From the NCBI RefSeq assembly GCF_026167545.1, contig NZ_CP110678.1:679501-743500 (forward strand): a stretch of DNA of 64,000 bases, in the 5' to 3' direction. This document shows positions 1-8,566 of the stretch, piece after piece (positions within the stretch are counted from its first letter, which is position 1; each line of letters begins with the position of its first letter). The stretch is from Sphingomonas sp. S1-29 (GTDB lineage Bacteria; Pseudomonadota; Alphaproteobacteria; Sphingomonadales; Sphingomonadaceae). The translations under genes and the position numbers were made by a program. Under the pieces are notes generated by a model. That model was not told where the DNA came from. It made no database searches and was given only the letters and a program-made list of their open reading frames with translations.

Positions 1-770
1 GCGCGCCCGTCAAAAGTGCGAAGATGGTGAGGTCCACGGACGCAAGCGCCTCATAACCCTGCACCGCCCCGCGCATGTCGTGCAGCTTGTTCCACACTTC
101 ACCCACCTTGCGCTTGTCGATGTAGCGTTCGGTGCGCGTCCCCAGCTTGGCCCAATGGTGCTTAAGCGCATCGACGGGATTGTCGCTGATTAGCGCCTTG
201 CCGTCAGCCTGCCGGTACTCGTCTATCGCGAAGCGGATCAGGATGCGCAGGGTGACAAAAGCGGCGTTGGCGCTGGCCGGTGCTGCCTTCTTCCCGTCCA
301 GACCGCCCTTTGTCAGCGCGGCATGACGCTCCTTCACCATGTCGCGGGTGATGCTGGCGATGGGTAGCGATGCCCACTTGGCGAAGGTCTTCTCAACGTG
401 GCGGCGGTACTCAGCGGCGGTGCTAGCTTTCAGCTTACCGGGGCGACCGACATACGATTCCAGAACGTCTTGGAGCGAAACCTTCATAGCGGCGTCGGCT
501 TTGACCACAGCGCGCGGGTCGATCCCCTCTCGCATGTCCTGCAACACCTTCTGCGCCCGCTTGCGCGCGCCGTCCTCGGTTAGCGTGCCATATGGGCCAA
601 GGGTGAACTGGATCGACTTACCAGCGACCCGCCCCATGACGATGAACACTCGCTTGCCCTGCTCGGAGACGCGCAGACCGTAGCCCTTCACGTTGTCATC
701 CCAGTGGACCGCGTAGCCCGAGGCGGGTGGTGCGACCTTGTCCACGAAGGTCTTCGTAATCTTCGCCATG
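1..770 (-). CDS. Tyrosine recombinase / phage-type integrase (3' end cut by window edge)
   Basis: Reading leftward from an ATG at 768-770 there is an open frame of 256 codons that runs off the window. It starts MAKITKTFVDKVAPPASGYA and continues with the short beta-rich arm-binding domain typical of island integrases (YGLRVSEQGKRVFIVMGRV, roughly residues 28-46), then a SAM-like core-binding helical region (about residues 95-190, with an AEYRRHVEKTFAKW segment). The catalytic domain, with its R-H-R-Y residues, lies beyond the left edge and cannot be checked. A possible ribosome site, AAGGAG, lies on the opposite orientation upstream region, so no strong start evidence is claimed. Its position beside the tRNA-derived att copy shows that it is the integrase of the element. 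Family assignment is secure; activity is unknown. Confidence 0.85.
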
Positions 771-784
771 CTGCTCCTTAGCTG

Positions 785-906
785 CTAGATTCTAGCGTAT
801 TTCTAGCAAGGAGCTTACAGCTACGACAAGGAACCACTAAAAAGCAACGGCGAAAAGCACGGTTTATCAACGGTTATGCCTGCTAGAACAAGCTAGTGCA
901 AACTAG
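785..906. promoter_or_regulatory. CTAG cluster, possible integrase arm/accessory sites
   Basis: Six CTAG tetramers occur in 122 bp, starting at 785, 792, 803, 883, 893 and 903. The last three are spaced exactly 10 bp apart. CTAG is normally scarce in bacterial DNA, and this stretch sits between the integrase start and the att core, where arm-type integrase or excisionase sites are expected. The function is inferred from place and spacing only. Confidence 0.4.
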
Positions 907-926
907 CGCAAGGGCGTGATTCCAAA

Positions 927-972
927 ACTCTTAATCAGCGGGTCCTTGGTTCGAGCCCAAGTGCGTCCACCA
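927..972 (+). other. att site: duplicated 3' end of tRNA-Lys(CTT)
   Basis: The sequence reads like the second half of a tRNA: an anticodon loop ctcttaa (anticodon CTT, lysine), the 3' arm of the anticodon stem, a variable loop, a T arm containing GGTTCGAGCCC, an acceptor 3' strand and an encoded CCA at 970-972. The bases before 927 do not pair with the anticodon stem, and no D arm or 5' acceptor strand precedes it, so it is not a working tRNA gene. It fits the displaced tRNA end left at the right border after island integration. Confidence 0.8.
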
Positions 973-1516
973 TATTTTACCTAGGTTCGATTAGGCAGCG
1001 CGAGCCAAGTAGGTCTGATTGCGCCCGTGACGCCTATGCTGCTGGGGTTTCATCAAGCGCTGCTAACGGCGCCCGCGGCGCGATAACGCGCCGCGCGACG
1101 GTTTTCCGGCAGCGATTCCTGCTGTTGTATTGACGATCGACATCGTCACTTCTGCCGGCTGCGGCTCGGCGGGGATCGTTGCGGCAGTTTCGCTCGCGCG
1201 CCGTCGGGGCGCCGCGACAGCTACACTGCCGACGACAGGGCGTGAGGCGTGACCTTGCATACCAAGCTTTTCCCGACGATGATAATCGCCGCGTTCAAGC
1301 TCGCCGAAATCAGACGGCGCGGGCGGCGCCTTCGTTGATCATTACGCGTTGAATGACATGCGGTGGTAAGGACCGCCGGCAATGACCGAACCGTGCCCTT
1401 CTGTGGCAGCACGGCGCGAACACTGTGCGGATGGCATGGTGTCAAAGCCCGCGCGATGCCATCGGCAGTTCAGCAGGGGCCGCGCGCGATGCGCGCAAGG
1501 CCCCTGCCCTCCCGGA
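973..1516. other. Intergenic stretch without a supportable gene
   Basis: This is chromosome just outside the island. It contains a short hairpin (gcggcgcg-ataa-cgcgccgc, 1075-1094) and the hairpin downstream of recA (1473-1507). Small open frames on the minus strand (for example 1063-1260, 65 codons) have no recognisable product and indifferent third-position bias, so none is called. Confidence 0.6.
1473..1507 (-). terminator. Hairpin downstream of recA
   Basis: An inverted repeat with arms GCAGGGG (1473-1479) and CCCCTGC (1501-1507), plus an inner GCGCGC/GCGCGC pairing around a GAT loop, lies 10 bp past the recA stop. It has no U-run on the recA strand, so it could be a weak intrinsic or a processing hairpin. 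Confidence 0.5.
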
Positions 1517-2611
1517 TCATTCGTCGTCGAGATCGTCCTCGGCGCTCGGGCCGACCATCAGTTCCTCGGCGACCTTGTCGGTGCGCGCGCGGATCGCCTT
1601 TTCGAGCTTGTCGGCCATTTCTGGATGCTCGCGCAGATAATTCTTCGAATTCTCGCGGCCCTGGCCGACGCGGACGCTGTCGTAGCTGAACCACGCGCCC
1701 GATTTCTCGACGAGGCCGGCCTTCACGCCGAGGTCGAGTATCTCGCCGATCTTCGAAATGCCCTCGCCATACATGATGTCGAATTCGACCTGCTTGAAGG
1801 GCGGCGCGACCTTGTTCTTGACCACCTTCACGCGCGTGGCGTTGCCGACGATGTCGTCGCGATCCTTGATCTGGCCGGTGCGACGGATGTCGAGGCGGAC
1901 CGAGGCGTAGAATTTGAGCGCGTTGCCGCCGGTCGTCGTCTCGGGGTTGCCGTACATCACGCCGATTTTCATCCGCAGCTGGTTGATGAAGATCACCATG
2001 CAGCGCGATCGGCTGATCGAGCCGGTGAGCTTGCGCAGACTCTGCGACATCAACCGCGCCTGGAGGCCGACATGGCTGTCGCCCATCTCGCCCTCGATCT
2101 CGGCGCGCGGCACCAGCGCGGCGACCGAATCGATCACGAGCACGTCGATCGCGTTCGAGCGCACCAGCGTATCGACGATCTCGAGCGCTTGCTCGCCGGT
2201 GTCGGGCTGCGACACGATCAGTTCGTCGATGTTGACGCCGAGTTTCTTGGCATAGACCGGGTCGAGCGCATGCTCGGCATCGACGAACGCCGCGGTGCCG
2301 CCGCCGCGCTGCGCCTCGGCGATCACGTGGAGCGCCAGCGTGGTCTTGCCCGACGATTCGGGGCCATAGACTTCGATCACCCGTCCGCGCGGCAGGCCGC
2401 CGACGCCAAGGGCGATGTCGAGTCCGAGCGATCCGGTCGAGATCACCTCGACCTGCATCGCCTCCTTCGAGCCCAGCCGCATCGCCGAGCCCTTGCCGAA
2501 TGCGCGGTCGATCTGCGCGAGTGCGGCGTCGAGCGCCTTTTGCCGGTCGCCCGCGACCTTGTCGGTGGAAGCTGCCATCTTGCTGTCGATCACCTTGAGT
2601 TGTGCTGCCAT
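1517..2611 (-). CDS. recA: Recombinase A
   Basis: A 364-residue protein matching RecA along its length. RecA coats single-stranded DNA, drives homologous pairing and strand exchange, and triggers LexA self-cleavage in the SOS response. Visible marks are the Walker A loop GPESSGKT at residues 83-90, the KAFGKGS-like N-terminal region ([14 protein letters not shown]), the [15 protein letters not shown] block, and an acidic C-terminal tail (SAEDDLDDE) that modulates DNA binding in this family. The start at 2611 gives a slightly long N-terminus; Met12 is an alternative. A LexA-type box lies 79-93 bp upstream, so damage induction is likely. It is transcribed alone, ending at a hairpin. Confidence 0.98.
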   Translation of the reverse strand: MAAQLKVIDSKMAASTDKVAGDRQKALDAALAQIDRAFGKGSAMRLGSKEAMQVEVISTGSLGLDIALGVGGLPRGRVIEVYGPESSGKTTLALHVIAEAQRGGGTAAFVDAEHALDPVYAKKLGVNIDELIVSQPDTGEQALEIVDTLVRSNAIDVLVIDSVAALVPRAEIEGEMGDSHVGLQARLMSQSLRKLTGSISRSRCMVIFINQLRMKIGVMYGNPETTTGGNALKFYASVRLDIRRTGQIKDRDDIVGNATRVKVVKNKVAPPFKQVEFDIMYGEGISKIGEILDLGVKAGLVEKSGAWFSYDSVRVGQGRENSKNYLREHPEMADKLEKAIRARTDKVAEELMVGPSAEDDLDDE

Positions 2612-2689
2612 GTTGGAGCGCCCCTATCGCTAGAACAACCGCGCGAACCGTTCAACGCATGATGGCTATGTATATGGTTTGTTCCATGG

Positions 2690-2704
2690 GAACAAGAGGT
2701 GAAC
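2690..2704. promoter_or_regulatory. LexA (SOS) box of recA
   Basis: The sequence GAAC-AAGAGGT-GAAC is a direct repeat GAAC-N7-GAAC, the reverse complement of the alphaproteobacterial LexA consensus GTTC-N7-GTTC. It sits 79 bp upstream of the recA start, where the promoter should be. A further GAAC follows at 2710-2713. Confidence 0.75.
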
Positions 2705-2742
2705 TCAGGGAACAGGTCGAGGCGAGTTCCGCCGCGGCCACG

Positions 2743-2784
2743 ACCGACCCACCCCGAGCCTTTCCCTTCCAGGGAGGGAAGAAG
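2743..2784. repeat. Family A intergenic palindrome, single copy
   Basis: A degenerate copy of the CCCACCCC...CCCTTCCAGGGAGGG element that recurs as inverted pairs at 10397-10527, 21138-21263 and 43066-43194. It abuts the stop codon of the 2785-3093 gene. Confidence 0.7.
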
Positions 2785-3093
2785 TCAGAAGGGGGTTTTA
2801 AGGCGGAGCATCATGCGCTGGCTGGTGAGCCCGGGGCCGATCTGTTCTGCTTCGACCTCTGCCGCGGCGCGGGTATCGCCGAACAGCGGGATTTCGGCCT
2901 TGGGCAGCGCAGACGATGCTGCGGCGTCGCCCCGCAGCGGGCGAAGGCGGAAACGTTCGTTGGTGTCGCGATCGCCACAGACGATGATTTCGTCGCCGGC
3001 GGGGGCGGCGCAGCGATCAAGGATGTCGATTCGCAGCGGCGGGGCGCTTGCCGGGCTGACAGCCTGGAGGAGGTTGGCGAGGAGGTTTAGCAT
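2785..3093 (-). CDS. Small hypothetical protein of the sphingomonad VCG-motif type
   Basis: A 102-residue protein with a hydrophobic N-terminus (MLNLLANLLQAVSPASA) that may be a short signal or anchor, followed by the segment DEIIVCGDRDTNERFRLRPL. That pattern, an acidic residue, I/V-V-CG, then charged residues and RLRPL, recurs in small uncharacterised sphingomonad proteins, many of them exported. No enzyme motif is visible and no function is proposed. It lies alone between recA and the receiver gene, flanked by repeats on both sides; its tail runs up to a family A palindrome. It is probably a real gene because of the motif, but its start is not backed by a clear ribosome site. Confidence 0.6.
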   Translation of the reverse strand: MLNLLANLLQAVSPASAPPLRIDILDRCAAPAGDEIIVCGDRDTNERFRLRPLRGDAAASSALPKAEIPLFGDTRAAAEVEAEQIGPGLTSQRMMLRLKTPF

Positions 3094-3214
3094 CGCGGGC
3101 TTCCGCTGGGGGAAGCGCGATCGTCGGGGCCGATTGTGGCGCAGTTGTGGCTTGCGCCGGGTTGGCTGGTTTCTTTGGGGATCGTGCGAAAACGCGTGCC
3201 GGGTGTGACGGGGC

Positions 3215-3243
3215 GGTTTCTCGACTTCGCTCGAAACGAACGG
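3215..3243. repeat. Family C half-element
   Basis: A single arm GGTTTCTCGACTTCGCTCGA followed by AACGAACGG, the same arm that forms inverted pairs at 30671-30749, 31655-31732, 50937-51013 and 63406-63482. Confidence 0.75.
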
Positions 3244-3290
3244 GGTGGTTGCGAGTCCCTGGCGCGCAGCCGGGACAGCCTACGCCAGCC

Positions 3291-3335
3291 ACCAACCCAC
3301 CCCCAGCCCCTCCCTTTCAGGGAGGGGAGAGCTCT
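3291..3335. repeat. Family A intergenic palindrome, single copy
   Basis: ACCCACCCCC-AGCCCCTCCC-TTTCAGGGAGGGG, closely matching the right arm of the paired elements at 10487-10527 and 43153-43194. It lies 20 bp past the stop of the receiver gene and may act as its transcription end. Confidence 0.75.
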
Positions 3336-3355
3336 ACAATGCTGCCTTCAAAGCT

Positions 3356-3700
3356 TTAAAGCGAATCGAGCGCCTTTTCGACGCCGTCCATCGTGAACGG
3401 CTTGGACAAAACCGGGCGGTCGCGATGATCGTTGGCCAGCACGTCGCCCCCGGTTGCCAGCACGAAGGGAATCCCCGCCGCCGCCAGCGCGTCGGCGACC
3501 GGCCAGCTCTTCTCGCCGCCGCGCAGGTTCACATCGAGGATCGCGGCGTCGACGCCGCCGGCGTTCACCAGCTCGAGCGCCGCGGTCACGGTCTCGGCGG
3601 TTCCCGCAACATCGCGGTCGAGTGCGTCGAGGAAATCCTCGAGCATCATGGCAATCAGGGGCTCGTCCTCGACGATGAGGATACGCTGGCGTTCGGTCAT
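3356..3700 (-). CDS. Single-domain response regulator, FAT-GUY-like receiver
   Basis: A 114-residue stand-alone receiver domain. The acidic pair is in VEDEPL (about residues 9-14), the phospho-acceptor Asp is in AILDVNLRG (about residue 56), and the conserved Lys is in LSKPF near the end. The segment before it, PFVLATGG, resembles the PFxFATG signature of FAT-GUY receivers such as Sphingomonas SdrG, which take phosphate from HisKA_2/HWE kinases in general stress signalling. No output domain is present, so it must act by protein contact or as a phosphate sink. The ATG at 3700 was chosen because residues before it (frame opens at 3736) are not receiver-like. It lies 39 bp downstream of cckA on the same strand and may be cotranscribed with it. 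Confidence 0.88.
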   Translation of the reverse strand: MTERQRILIVEDEPLIAMMLEDFLDALDRDVAGTAETVTAALELVNAGGVDAAILDVNLRGGEKSWPVADALAAAGIPFVLATGGDVLANDHRDRPVLSKPFTMDGVEKALDSL

Positions 3701-3739
3701 CCGCGGGTCATAGGCAGAACATGGCGGTTTCGCCAAGTC

Positions 3740-6118
3740 TCAATCGTTTAGCAACGCAGCGCGCGCCGCCTCGGCGAGCTGCTGGACCGAAAAGGGCTTG
3801 GGCAGAAACGCGACATGGTCGAGGTCGATCGAGCGTCGCAACTGCTCCTCTGCATAGCCCGACATGAACAGGATCGGCAGGTCGGGATAGCGCGCACGCA
3901 CATGGCGCACCATCGTCGGGCCATCCATCATCGGCATCACCACGTCGGAGATCAGCAGATCGGGGCGGTCGCAATTGGCGAGCAGCTCGAGTGCGGCCTC
4001 GCCATGTTCGGCGGTGAGCACCTTATAGCCCTGCCGCGTCAGCGCGCGCTCGGCGACCGCGCGCACCATCGCTTCGTCCTCGACCAGCAGGATCGTGCCG
4101 GTGCCCCAGGTATCGGCCTTGCGCACCGGCTTGGGGGGCGGCTTCACCGGCGCCTCGGTCGCGGTGTGGACGGGGAGGTAGATCGTGAAGACCGCCCCCT
4201 GCCCCGGCGGCGATTCGGCAAAGATATAGCCGCCCGATTGCTTGACGATGCCATACACCGTCGAAAGCCCGAGCCCGGTGCCCTTGCCGATCTCCTTGGT
4301 AGTGAAGAAGGGTTCGAAGATCTTCGACAGCGCCTCGATCGGGATGCCGGTGCCGGTATCGCTGACGCGCAGCACCGAATAATCGCCGATCGGCAGCACG
4401 TCGTCGTCCATCCGGCGGACCTCGGCGGCGGTGATCGCGAGCGTTTCGATCGTGAGCGTCCCGCCGCCATTGGGGTTCTTGGCAAGCATCGCGTCGCGCG
4501 CGTTCACCGCCAGATTGACGACGACCTGTTCGAGCTGCCCCGGATCGGCGCGCACCGCACCGATTCCGCGACCATGCTTGACGTCGAGCCGCACGGTCTC
4601 ACCGAGCAGCCGGGTGAGCAGGTTCGACACTTCCGAAATGATGTCGGGCAATTGCAACGTTTGCGGCCGCAGCGTCTGCTGGCGCGAGAAGGCGAGCAAT
4701 TGCCGGGTCAGCGCGGCGGCGCGGTTCGAATTGGCGCGGACCTGCTGGATGTCGTCATAATCGCTGTCGCCGGGCGAATGACGCATCAGCATCAGGTCGC
4801 AATGGCCGATGATCGCGGTGAGGATGTTGTTGAAGTCGTGCGCGACGCCACCCGCAAGCTGGCCGACCGCCTGCATCTTGATCGCCTGCGCGACCTGGCG
4901 TTTGAGCTCGCCCTCCTGCCCCGTTTCCTTGAGGCTGATGAGCACTGCGGCCTCGCCCAGGCCGCGCGCGCCCGCGAGCGTCAGCGCGATCGGCTCGTCG
5001 GGGCGGCCCGCAAGCCGCACCTGCATGTCGGCCGAATGCGTGGCACCGCCTGAGAAGCGGCGAATCGCATCGGCGAGCGCACCCTTGTCTTCGCGCACCA
5101 CCAGGTCGCCGGGATAGAGCGGCGGCGGACCCGCCGCGATCCCCGCGGCGCGGACGAAGGCGTCGTTCATATGGACGAAACGACCCTCGCGATCGACCAG
5201 CGCCATGCCAAAGGGAAGCAGCGACACCAGCGCGCGGACATGCGCGGTGACGTTCGATCCGATCGCCGCGGGAAGCCCCGATTCCTCCTCGTCGAGCAGC
5301 GCCACCACCAGCGGCGCGTCGTCCTGCGCGCTGATCGGCACCTGCAGCAGCCGCAGCGGATTGCCCGCGGCGCCTTCGCGCTCGAAGCGCAGCAGCCCGC
5401 TGCTGTCGGTGGTGAGGAAGCGCGCGAAATCGCGGCCCTCGATCGCGGCATCGGCCTGCCCCATCGCGCGCAGGCGAAGCACGCGGTTGGCGGCACGCAC
5501 CCGGCCCTGCGGGGTGAGCGACGCGACCATGATCCCCGCGCTCGCCAGCCGATCGCCGACCTTTCCGCCGAGCAATGGGTCGAGATCGACCGCCGATCCC
5601 GCATCGGCGGCGCGCGCGAACCGCCACACCAGCATGTCGTCGCCCGCGCGCACGATGCCGATATCGAGTGCCGCACCGCCATGCGTCAGCGTCGCCTCGC
5701 CCTCGCCATCGCGCCAGGCGGCGCGCCCGGTGGTGCCGAGCGCCGCCGCGGCGGCGGGATCGATCGGCAGATTGGGCGGGGTCGGCAGGCCTTCGAACAG
5801 TTTTTCATAGGCGCGGTTGGCGCAGACGAGCTTGCCGTCGCGATCGGTGACTGCGAGTGCATCGGCGCTCGCGGCCGCAAGCGCGTTGGCGACCGCCCAG
5901 TCGATCGTCGGCGCCGGCGCGACCGGCGCGGGCCGGGCGGCACGAAACGCCAAGGCTGTGCCACCGAGCACGATGCCGCTGGCGAGGAAGGCGGCGGCGA
6001 CGCGCCAGTCTTCGAGCACGAGGAAGACCACCAGCGCCGCGAGTACCCCCGCCCCGCCGGCGATCAACATTACGCGGGTCGCCGGGGATTGCGGGTCGGG
6101 GGGTGCGAGCGATGCCAT
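3740..6118 (-). CDS. cckA: CckA-type hybrid sensor histidine kinase
   Basis: A 792-residue membrane kinase. In order: two transmembrane helices (about residues 15-60), PAS-like sensing regions (to about 390), an H-box GGVAHDFNNILTAI with the phospho-His near residue 427, an ATP-binding domain with VNLAVNARDAM (N box), DTGTGIP and GKGTGLGLSTVYGIV (G boxes), and a C-terminal receiver with LISDVVMP (acceptor Asp near 725). The HDFNN H-box with a C-terminal receiver is typical of CckA, the kinase/phosphatase that sends phosphate through ChpT to CtrA and controls cell cycle and motility in alphaproteobacteria. Start: the frame opens with a TTG at 6208, but the ATG at 6118 directly precedes the membrane segment and is preferred. 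ChpT and CtrA are not in the window. Confidence 0.9.
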   Translation of the reverse strand: MASLAPPDPQSPATRVMLIAGGAGVLAALVVFLVLEDWRVAAAFLASGIVLGGTALAFRAARPAPVAPAPTIDWAVANALAAASADALAVTDRDGKLVCANRAYEKLFEGLPTPPNLPIDPAAAAALGTTGRAAWRDGEGEATLTHGGAALDIGIVRAGDDMLVWRFARAADAGSAVDLDPLLGGKVGDRLASAGIMVASLTPQGRVRAANRVLRLRAMGQADAAIEGRDFARFLTTDSSGLLRFEREGAAGNPLRLLQVPISAQDDAPLVVALLDEEESGLPAAIGSNVTAHVRALVSLLPFGMALVDREGRFVHMNDAFVRAAGIAAGPPPLYPGDLVVREDKGALADAIRRFSGGATHSADMQVRLAGRPDEPIALTLAGARGLGEAAVLISLKETGQEGELKRQVAQAIKMQAVGQLAGGVAHDFNNILTAIIGHCDLMLMRHSPGDSDYDDIQQVRANSNRAAALTRQLLAFSRQQTLRPQTLQLPDIISEVSNLLTRLLGETVRLDVKHGRGIGAVRADPGQLEQVVVNLAVNARDAMLAKNPNGGGTLTIETLAITAAEVRRMDDDVLPIGDYSVLRVSDTGTGIPIEALSKIFEPFFTTKEIGKGTGLGLSTVYGIVKQSGGYIFAESPPGQGAVFTIYLPVHTATEAPVKPPPKPVRKADTWGTGTILLVEDEAMVRAVAERALTRQGYKVLTAEHGEAALELLANCDRPDLLISDVVMPMMDGPTMVRHVRARYPDLPILFMSGYAEEQLRRSIDLDHVAFLPKPFSVQQLAEAARAALLND

Positions 6119-6275
6119 CGCCGCGTGTTGGGGCCGGGGTTTCGGGGCGTCAAGCACAGCGGGGGCGACGCGAGGTGGTTGGTGCGTTTCCCGCCTTAGT
6201 GTGATCAAACGTCACTTTCGCGCGACCCAAGGTCTCCGGTCGAGGAGTGGCCCGCCCGCCACCCCCCAAACCCCC

Positions 6276-6358
6276 GTCACTCCAGCGAAAGCTGGAGTCT
6301 CCCTGCTGGCGAACGATCCACCTGCCACGCAGAGACCCAAGCTTTCGCTGGGGTGACG
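6276..6358. repeat. Family B inverted-pair element
   Basis: Arms GTCACTCCAGCGAAAGCTGG (6276-6295) and CTTTCGCTGGGGTGACG (about 6341-6358) face each other across a 35-40 bp spacer. The same arms occur at 13558-13636 and 48659-48739. It fills the gap between the divergently separated cckA start and the M13 peptidase end. Confidence 0.85.
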
Positions 6359-6433
6359 TCGCCGGGTAGGGATGGCGGCACCGGCGCGCTACGCAGGTCG
6401 GTCGGGGGCGCTTCGAAGACGCCCCCACCCCCA

Positions 6434-8497
6434 TCACCAGATCGAGATACGATCCTTCGGCGCCAGATACAGCTGCGCCCCTGGCTTCACGTCATACGCC
6501 GCATACCAGGGATCGAGGTTGCGCACGACCGCGACGCGCTGTTCCGAGGGCGAATGCGGATCGGTCAGCAAGCGGCGGCGAAGCTCGGCGTCGCGATAGT
6601 TGCGGCGCCACAATTGCGCCCAGCCGAGATGGAAGCGCTGGTCGCCGGTGAAGCCCTCAATCACCGGTGCAGGCTTGCCGCCAAGCGATGCCTGATAGGC
6701 GTCATAGGCCATGGTGAGGCCTGCCAGATCGGCGATGTTCTCGCCGAGGGTCAGTTCGCCGTTCACCTTGACGCCGGGCATGCCTTCATAGGCCGCATAT
6801 TGCGCGACCACCGCCTGCGAACGCTGCTTGAAGCGCGCGACGTCCTGCGGCGTCCACCAGGTCGTCAGCCGGCCCTCAAGGTCGTATTTCGACCCCTGAT
6901 CGTCGAAGTGATGGCTGAGTTCATGCCCGATCACCGCGCCGATGCCGCCATAATTGACCGCGGGATCGGCATTGGGATCGAAGAAAGGCGGCTGGAGGAT
7001 CGCGGCGGGGAAGACGATCTCGACCATGCCGAAATTGGCATAGGCGTTCACCGTCATCGGGGTCATGCCCCATTCCCATTTGCGGATCGGCTGGCCGAGC
7101 TTCGAGATATTGTCCTGATACGCCCAGTGATTGGCGCGCAGCGCGTTGCCGAACGCGTCGCCCGAACGGATGTCGAGCGACGAATAATCACGCCACTGAT
7201 CGGGATAGCCGATCTTGGGGGTGAAGGCGGCGAGCTTGGCCTTGGCCTTCACCTTGGTCGCGGGGTCCATCCAGTCGAGCTTGTCGATCCGCTTGTCGAA
7301 CGCGACGATCACGTTCTTGACGAGCTCGTCGGCCGCCGCCTTGGTCGAGGCGGGGAAGTGGCGGTCGACATAGAGCTTGCTGACCTCGTCCGACAGCGCG
7401 CGGTTGGTGAAGTTCACCGCGCGTTTCCAGCGCGGCTCCTGCTCGGGGGTGCCGGCGAGCGTGGTGCCGGTGAAGGCGAAGACGGTGCGGTCGATTTCGC
7501 TCGGCAGGCTGCCCGAGAAATTCTCGAGCGAGCGGACGATCAGCTGGTCCTGCAGCACCTGGATCGGGGTCGCGGCGATCAGCTTGGCGGTACCCGCGAT
7601 CGCGCTCGGCTGCGCGACGATCAGCGTATCGACCGGGGTGCCCGCGGCCTGCAGATAGCGCGCGAAGTCGAAGCCCGGCGCGGTGCGCGCCAGATCGGCA
7701 AGGCTGGTCTTGTTGTAGGTCTTCTCGCTGTCGCGGCTTTCGGTGCGCGTCCAGTGGACCCGCGCGATGCCGGTTTCGAACGCCAGGATCGCGGCGGCGC
7801 GCTGGGCCGGGTTCGCTTCGCCCGCCAGCGTCAGCAGCTTGGTGAGGTAGGCGAGATAGGCGGCGCGCGTCTCGACCTGCTTGGCGTCGGCCGAGAGATA
7901 ATAATCGCGATCGGGCATGCCGAGCCCCGACTGGCCCATATTGACCGCGTAGCTGGTCGGGTTCTTGTCGTCGATGCCGACATAGGTGCCGATCGGGCCG
8001 TCGACGCCGTTGCGCTGCGCCTCGGCTACCAGCGCGGCATAGCCCGGCTTGTCGCGGACGGTCTTGATCTTGGTGAGCCAGGGCTGGATCGGCGCCAAGC
8101 CCTTGGCGTCGATCGCCGCCTGGTCGAGATAGGTCGCATAGGCGGTGCCGATCTTCGATCCGGCGATGCCCTTCTGCTCCTCGAGGATCGCGCGGGTCTG
8201 TTCGCGCGCCTGGTCGTCGAGGACGTTGAACAGGCCATAGTTCGATTTATCGGCGGGGATCGGCGTGGCCTTGCCCCAGCCGCCATTGGCATATTCGTAG
8301 AAATCGTCGCCGGGCGCCACCGACTGGTCCATTCCGGCGGCATCGAAGCCGAACGCGCCGTAGCGCGGCGCGGCGGCCGGTTGCGCGGCAGGCGACTGCG
8401 CTGCGGCGGTGTCGGGTGCGGAAGCGGTGGTGGTGGCACAACCGGCAAGGGTGGCGGCGCCCGCGAGCAATGCTGCGGACAGGGCGGTGATACGCAT
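6434..8497 (-). CDS. M13 family zinc metallopeptidase, lipoprotein
   Basis: A 687-residue endopeptidase of the neprilysin/PepO type. The N-terminus MRITALSAALLAGAATLAGC is a lipoprotein signal with the lipidated Cys at residue 20, so it should sit in the cell envelope. The zinc motif HELSH lies at about residues 525-529 (VIGHELSHHFDDQGS) and the third ligand in GENIADLAG about 60 residues later; substrate-binding NAYAN is at about 484. Length fits the family. The ATG at 8497 was chosen over a TTG six bases upstream because GAGG lies about seven bases before it and the lipobox starts properly. It likely trims or degrades peptides at the cell surface or periplasm; the substrate is unknown. Confidence 0.93.
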   Translation of the reverse strand: MRITALSAALLAGAATLAGCATTTASAPDTAAAQSPAAQPAAAPRYGAFGFDAAGMDQSVAPGDDFYEYANGGWGKATPIPADKSNYGLFNVLDDQAREQTRAILEEQKGIAGSKIGTAYATYLDQAAIDAKGLAPIQPWLTKIKTVRDKPGYAALVAEAQRNGVDGPIGTYVGIDDKNPTSYAVNMGQSGLGMPDRDYYLSADAKQVETRAAYLAYLTKLLTLAGEANPAQRAAAILAFETGIARVHWTRTESRDSEKTYNKTSLADLARTAPGFDFARYLQAAGTPVDTLIVAQPSAIAGTAKLIAATPIQVLQDQLIVRSLENFSGSLPSEIDRTVFAFTGTTLAGTPEQEPRWKRAVNFTNRALSDEVSKLYVDRHFPASTKAAADELVKNVIVAFDKRIDKLDWMDPATKVKAKAKLAAFTPKIGYPDQWRDYSSLDIRSGDAFGNALRANHWAYQDNISKLGQPIRKWEWGMTPMTVNAYANFGMVEIVFPAAILQPPFFDPNADPAVNYGGIGAVIGHELSHHFDDQGSKYDLEGRLTTWWTPQDVARFKQRSQAVVAQYAAYEGMPGVKVNGELTLGENIADLAGLTMAYDAYQASLGGKPAPVIEGFTGDQRFHLGWAQLWRRNYRDAELRRRLLTDPHSPSEQRVAVVRNLDPWYAAYDVKPGAQLYLAPKDRISIW

Positions 8498-8566
8498 GGA
8501 CAACCTCTAGATTATGGCGTTGCGATGCGTCTTACGCCGCTGACACGGCGCGTCAACGCAGGCGGC

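Larger units (their letters stand above)
1..972. mobile_element. Right end of an integrative element inserted at tRNA-Lys
   Basis: The stretch holds an integrase gene read leftward from 770, a spacer rich in CTAG tetramers (785-906), and a copy of the 3' end of a tRNA gene at 927-972. A tyrosine integrase next to a tRNA 3' fragment is the usual end structure of genomic islands and prophages. Because the tRNA fragment lies on the plus strand and lacks its 5' half, the intact tRNA-Lys should sit at the other, left, end of the element, outside the window. What cargo the element carries cannot be seen here. Confidence 0.75.

Noticed and set aside
927..972. A complete tRNA-Lys gene
   Set aside because: The anticodon stem has no 5' partner and no D arm or 5' acceptor strand precedes it; it is only the 3' part left as an att copy.
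1063..1260. 65-codon minus-strand frame next to the island border
   Set aside because: It has a weak purine-rich stretch before its ATG, but no recognisable product, low complexity and poor third-position bias.
6119..6208. TTG-started extension of CckA
   Set aside because: It adds 30 residues of Pro/Arg-rich sequence before the membrane helices with no family support; the ATG at 6118 was kept but the choice is not proven.
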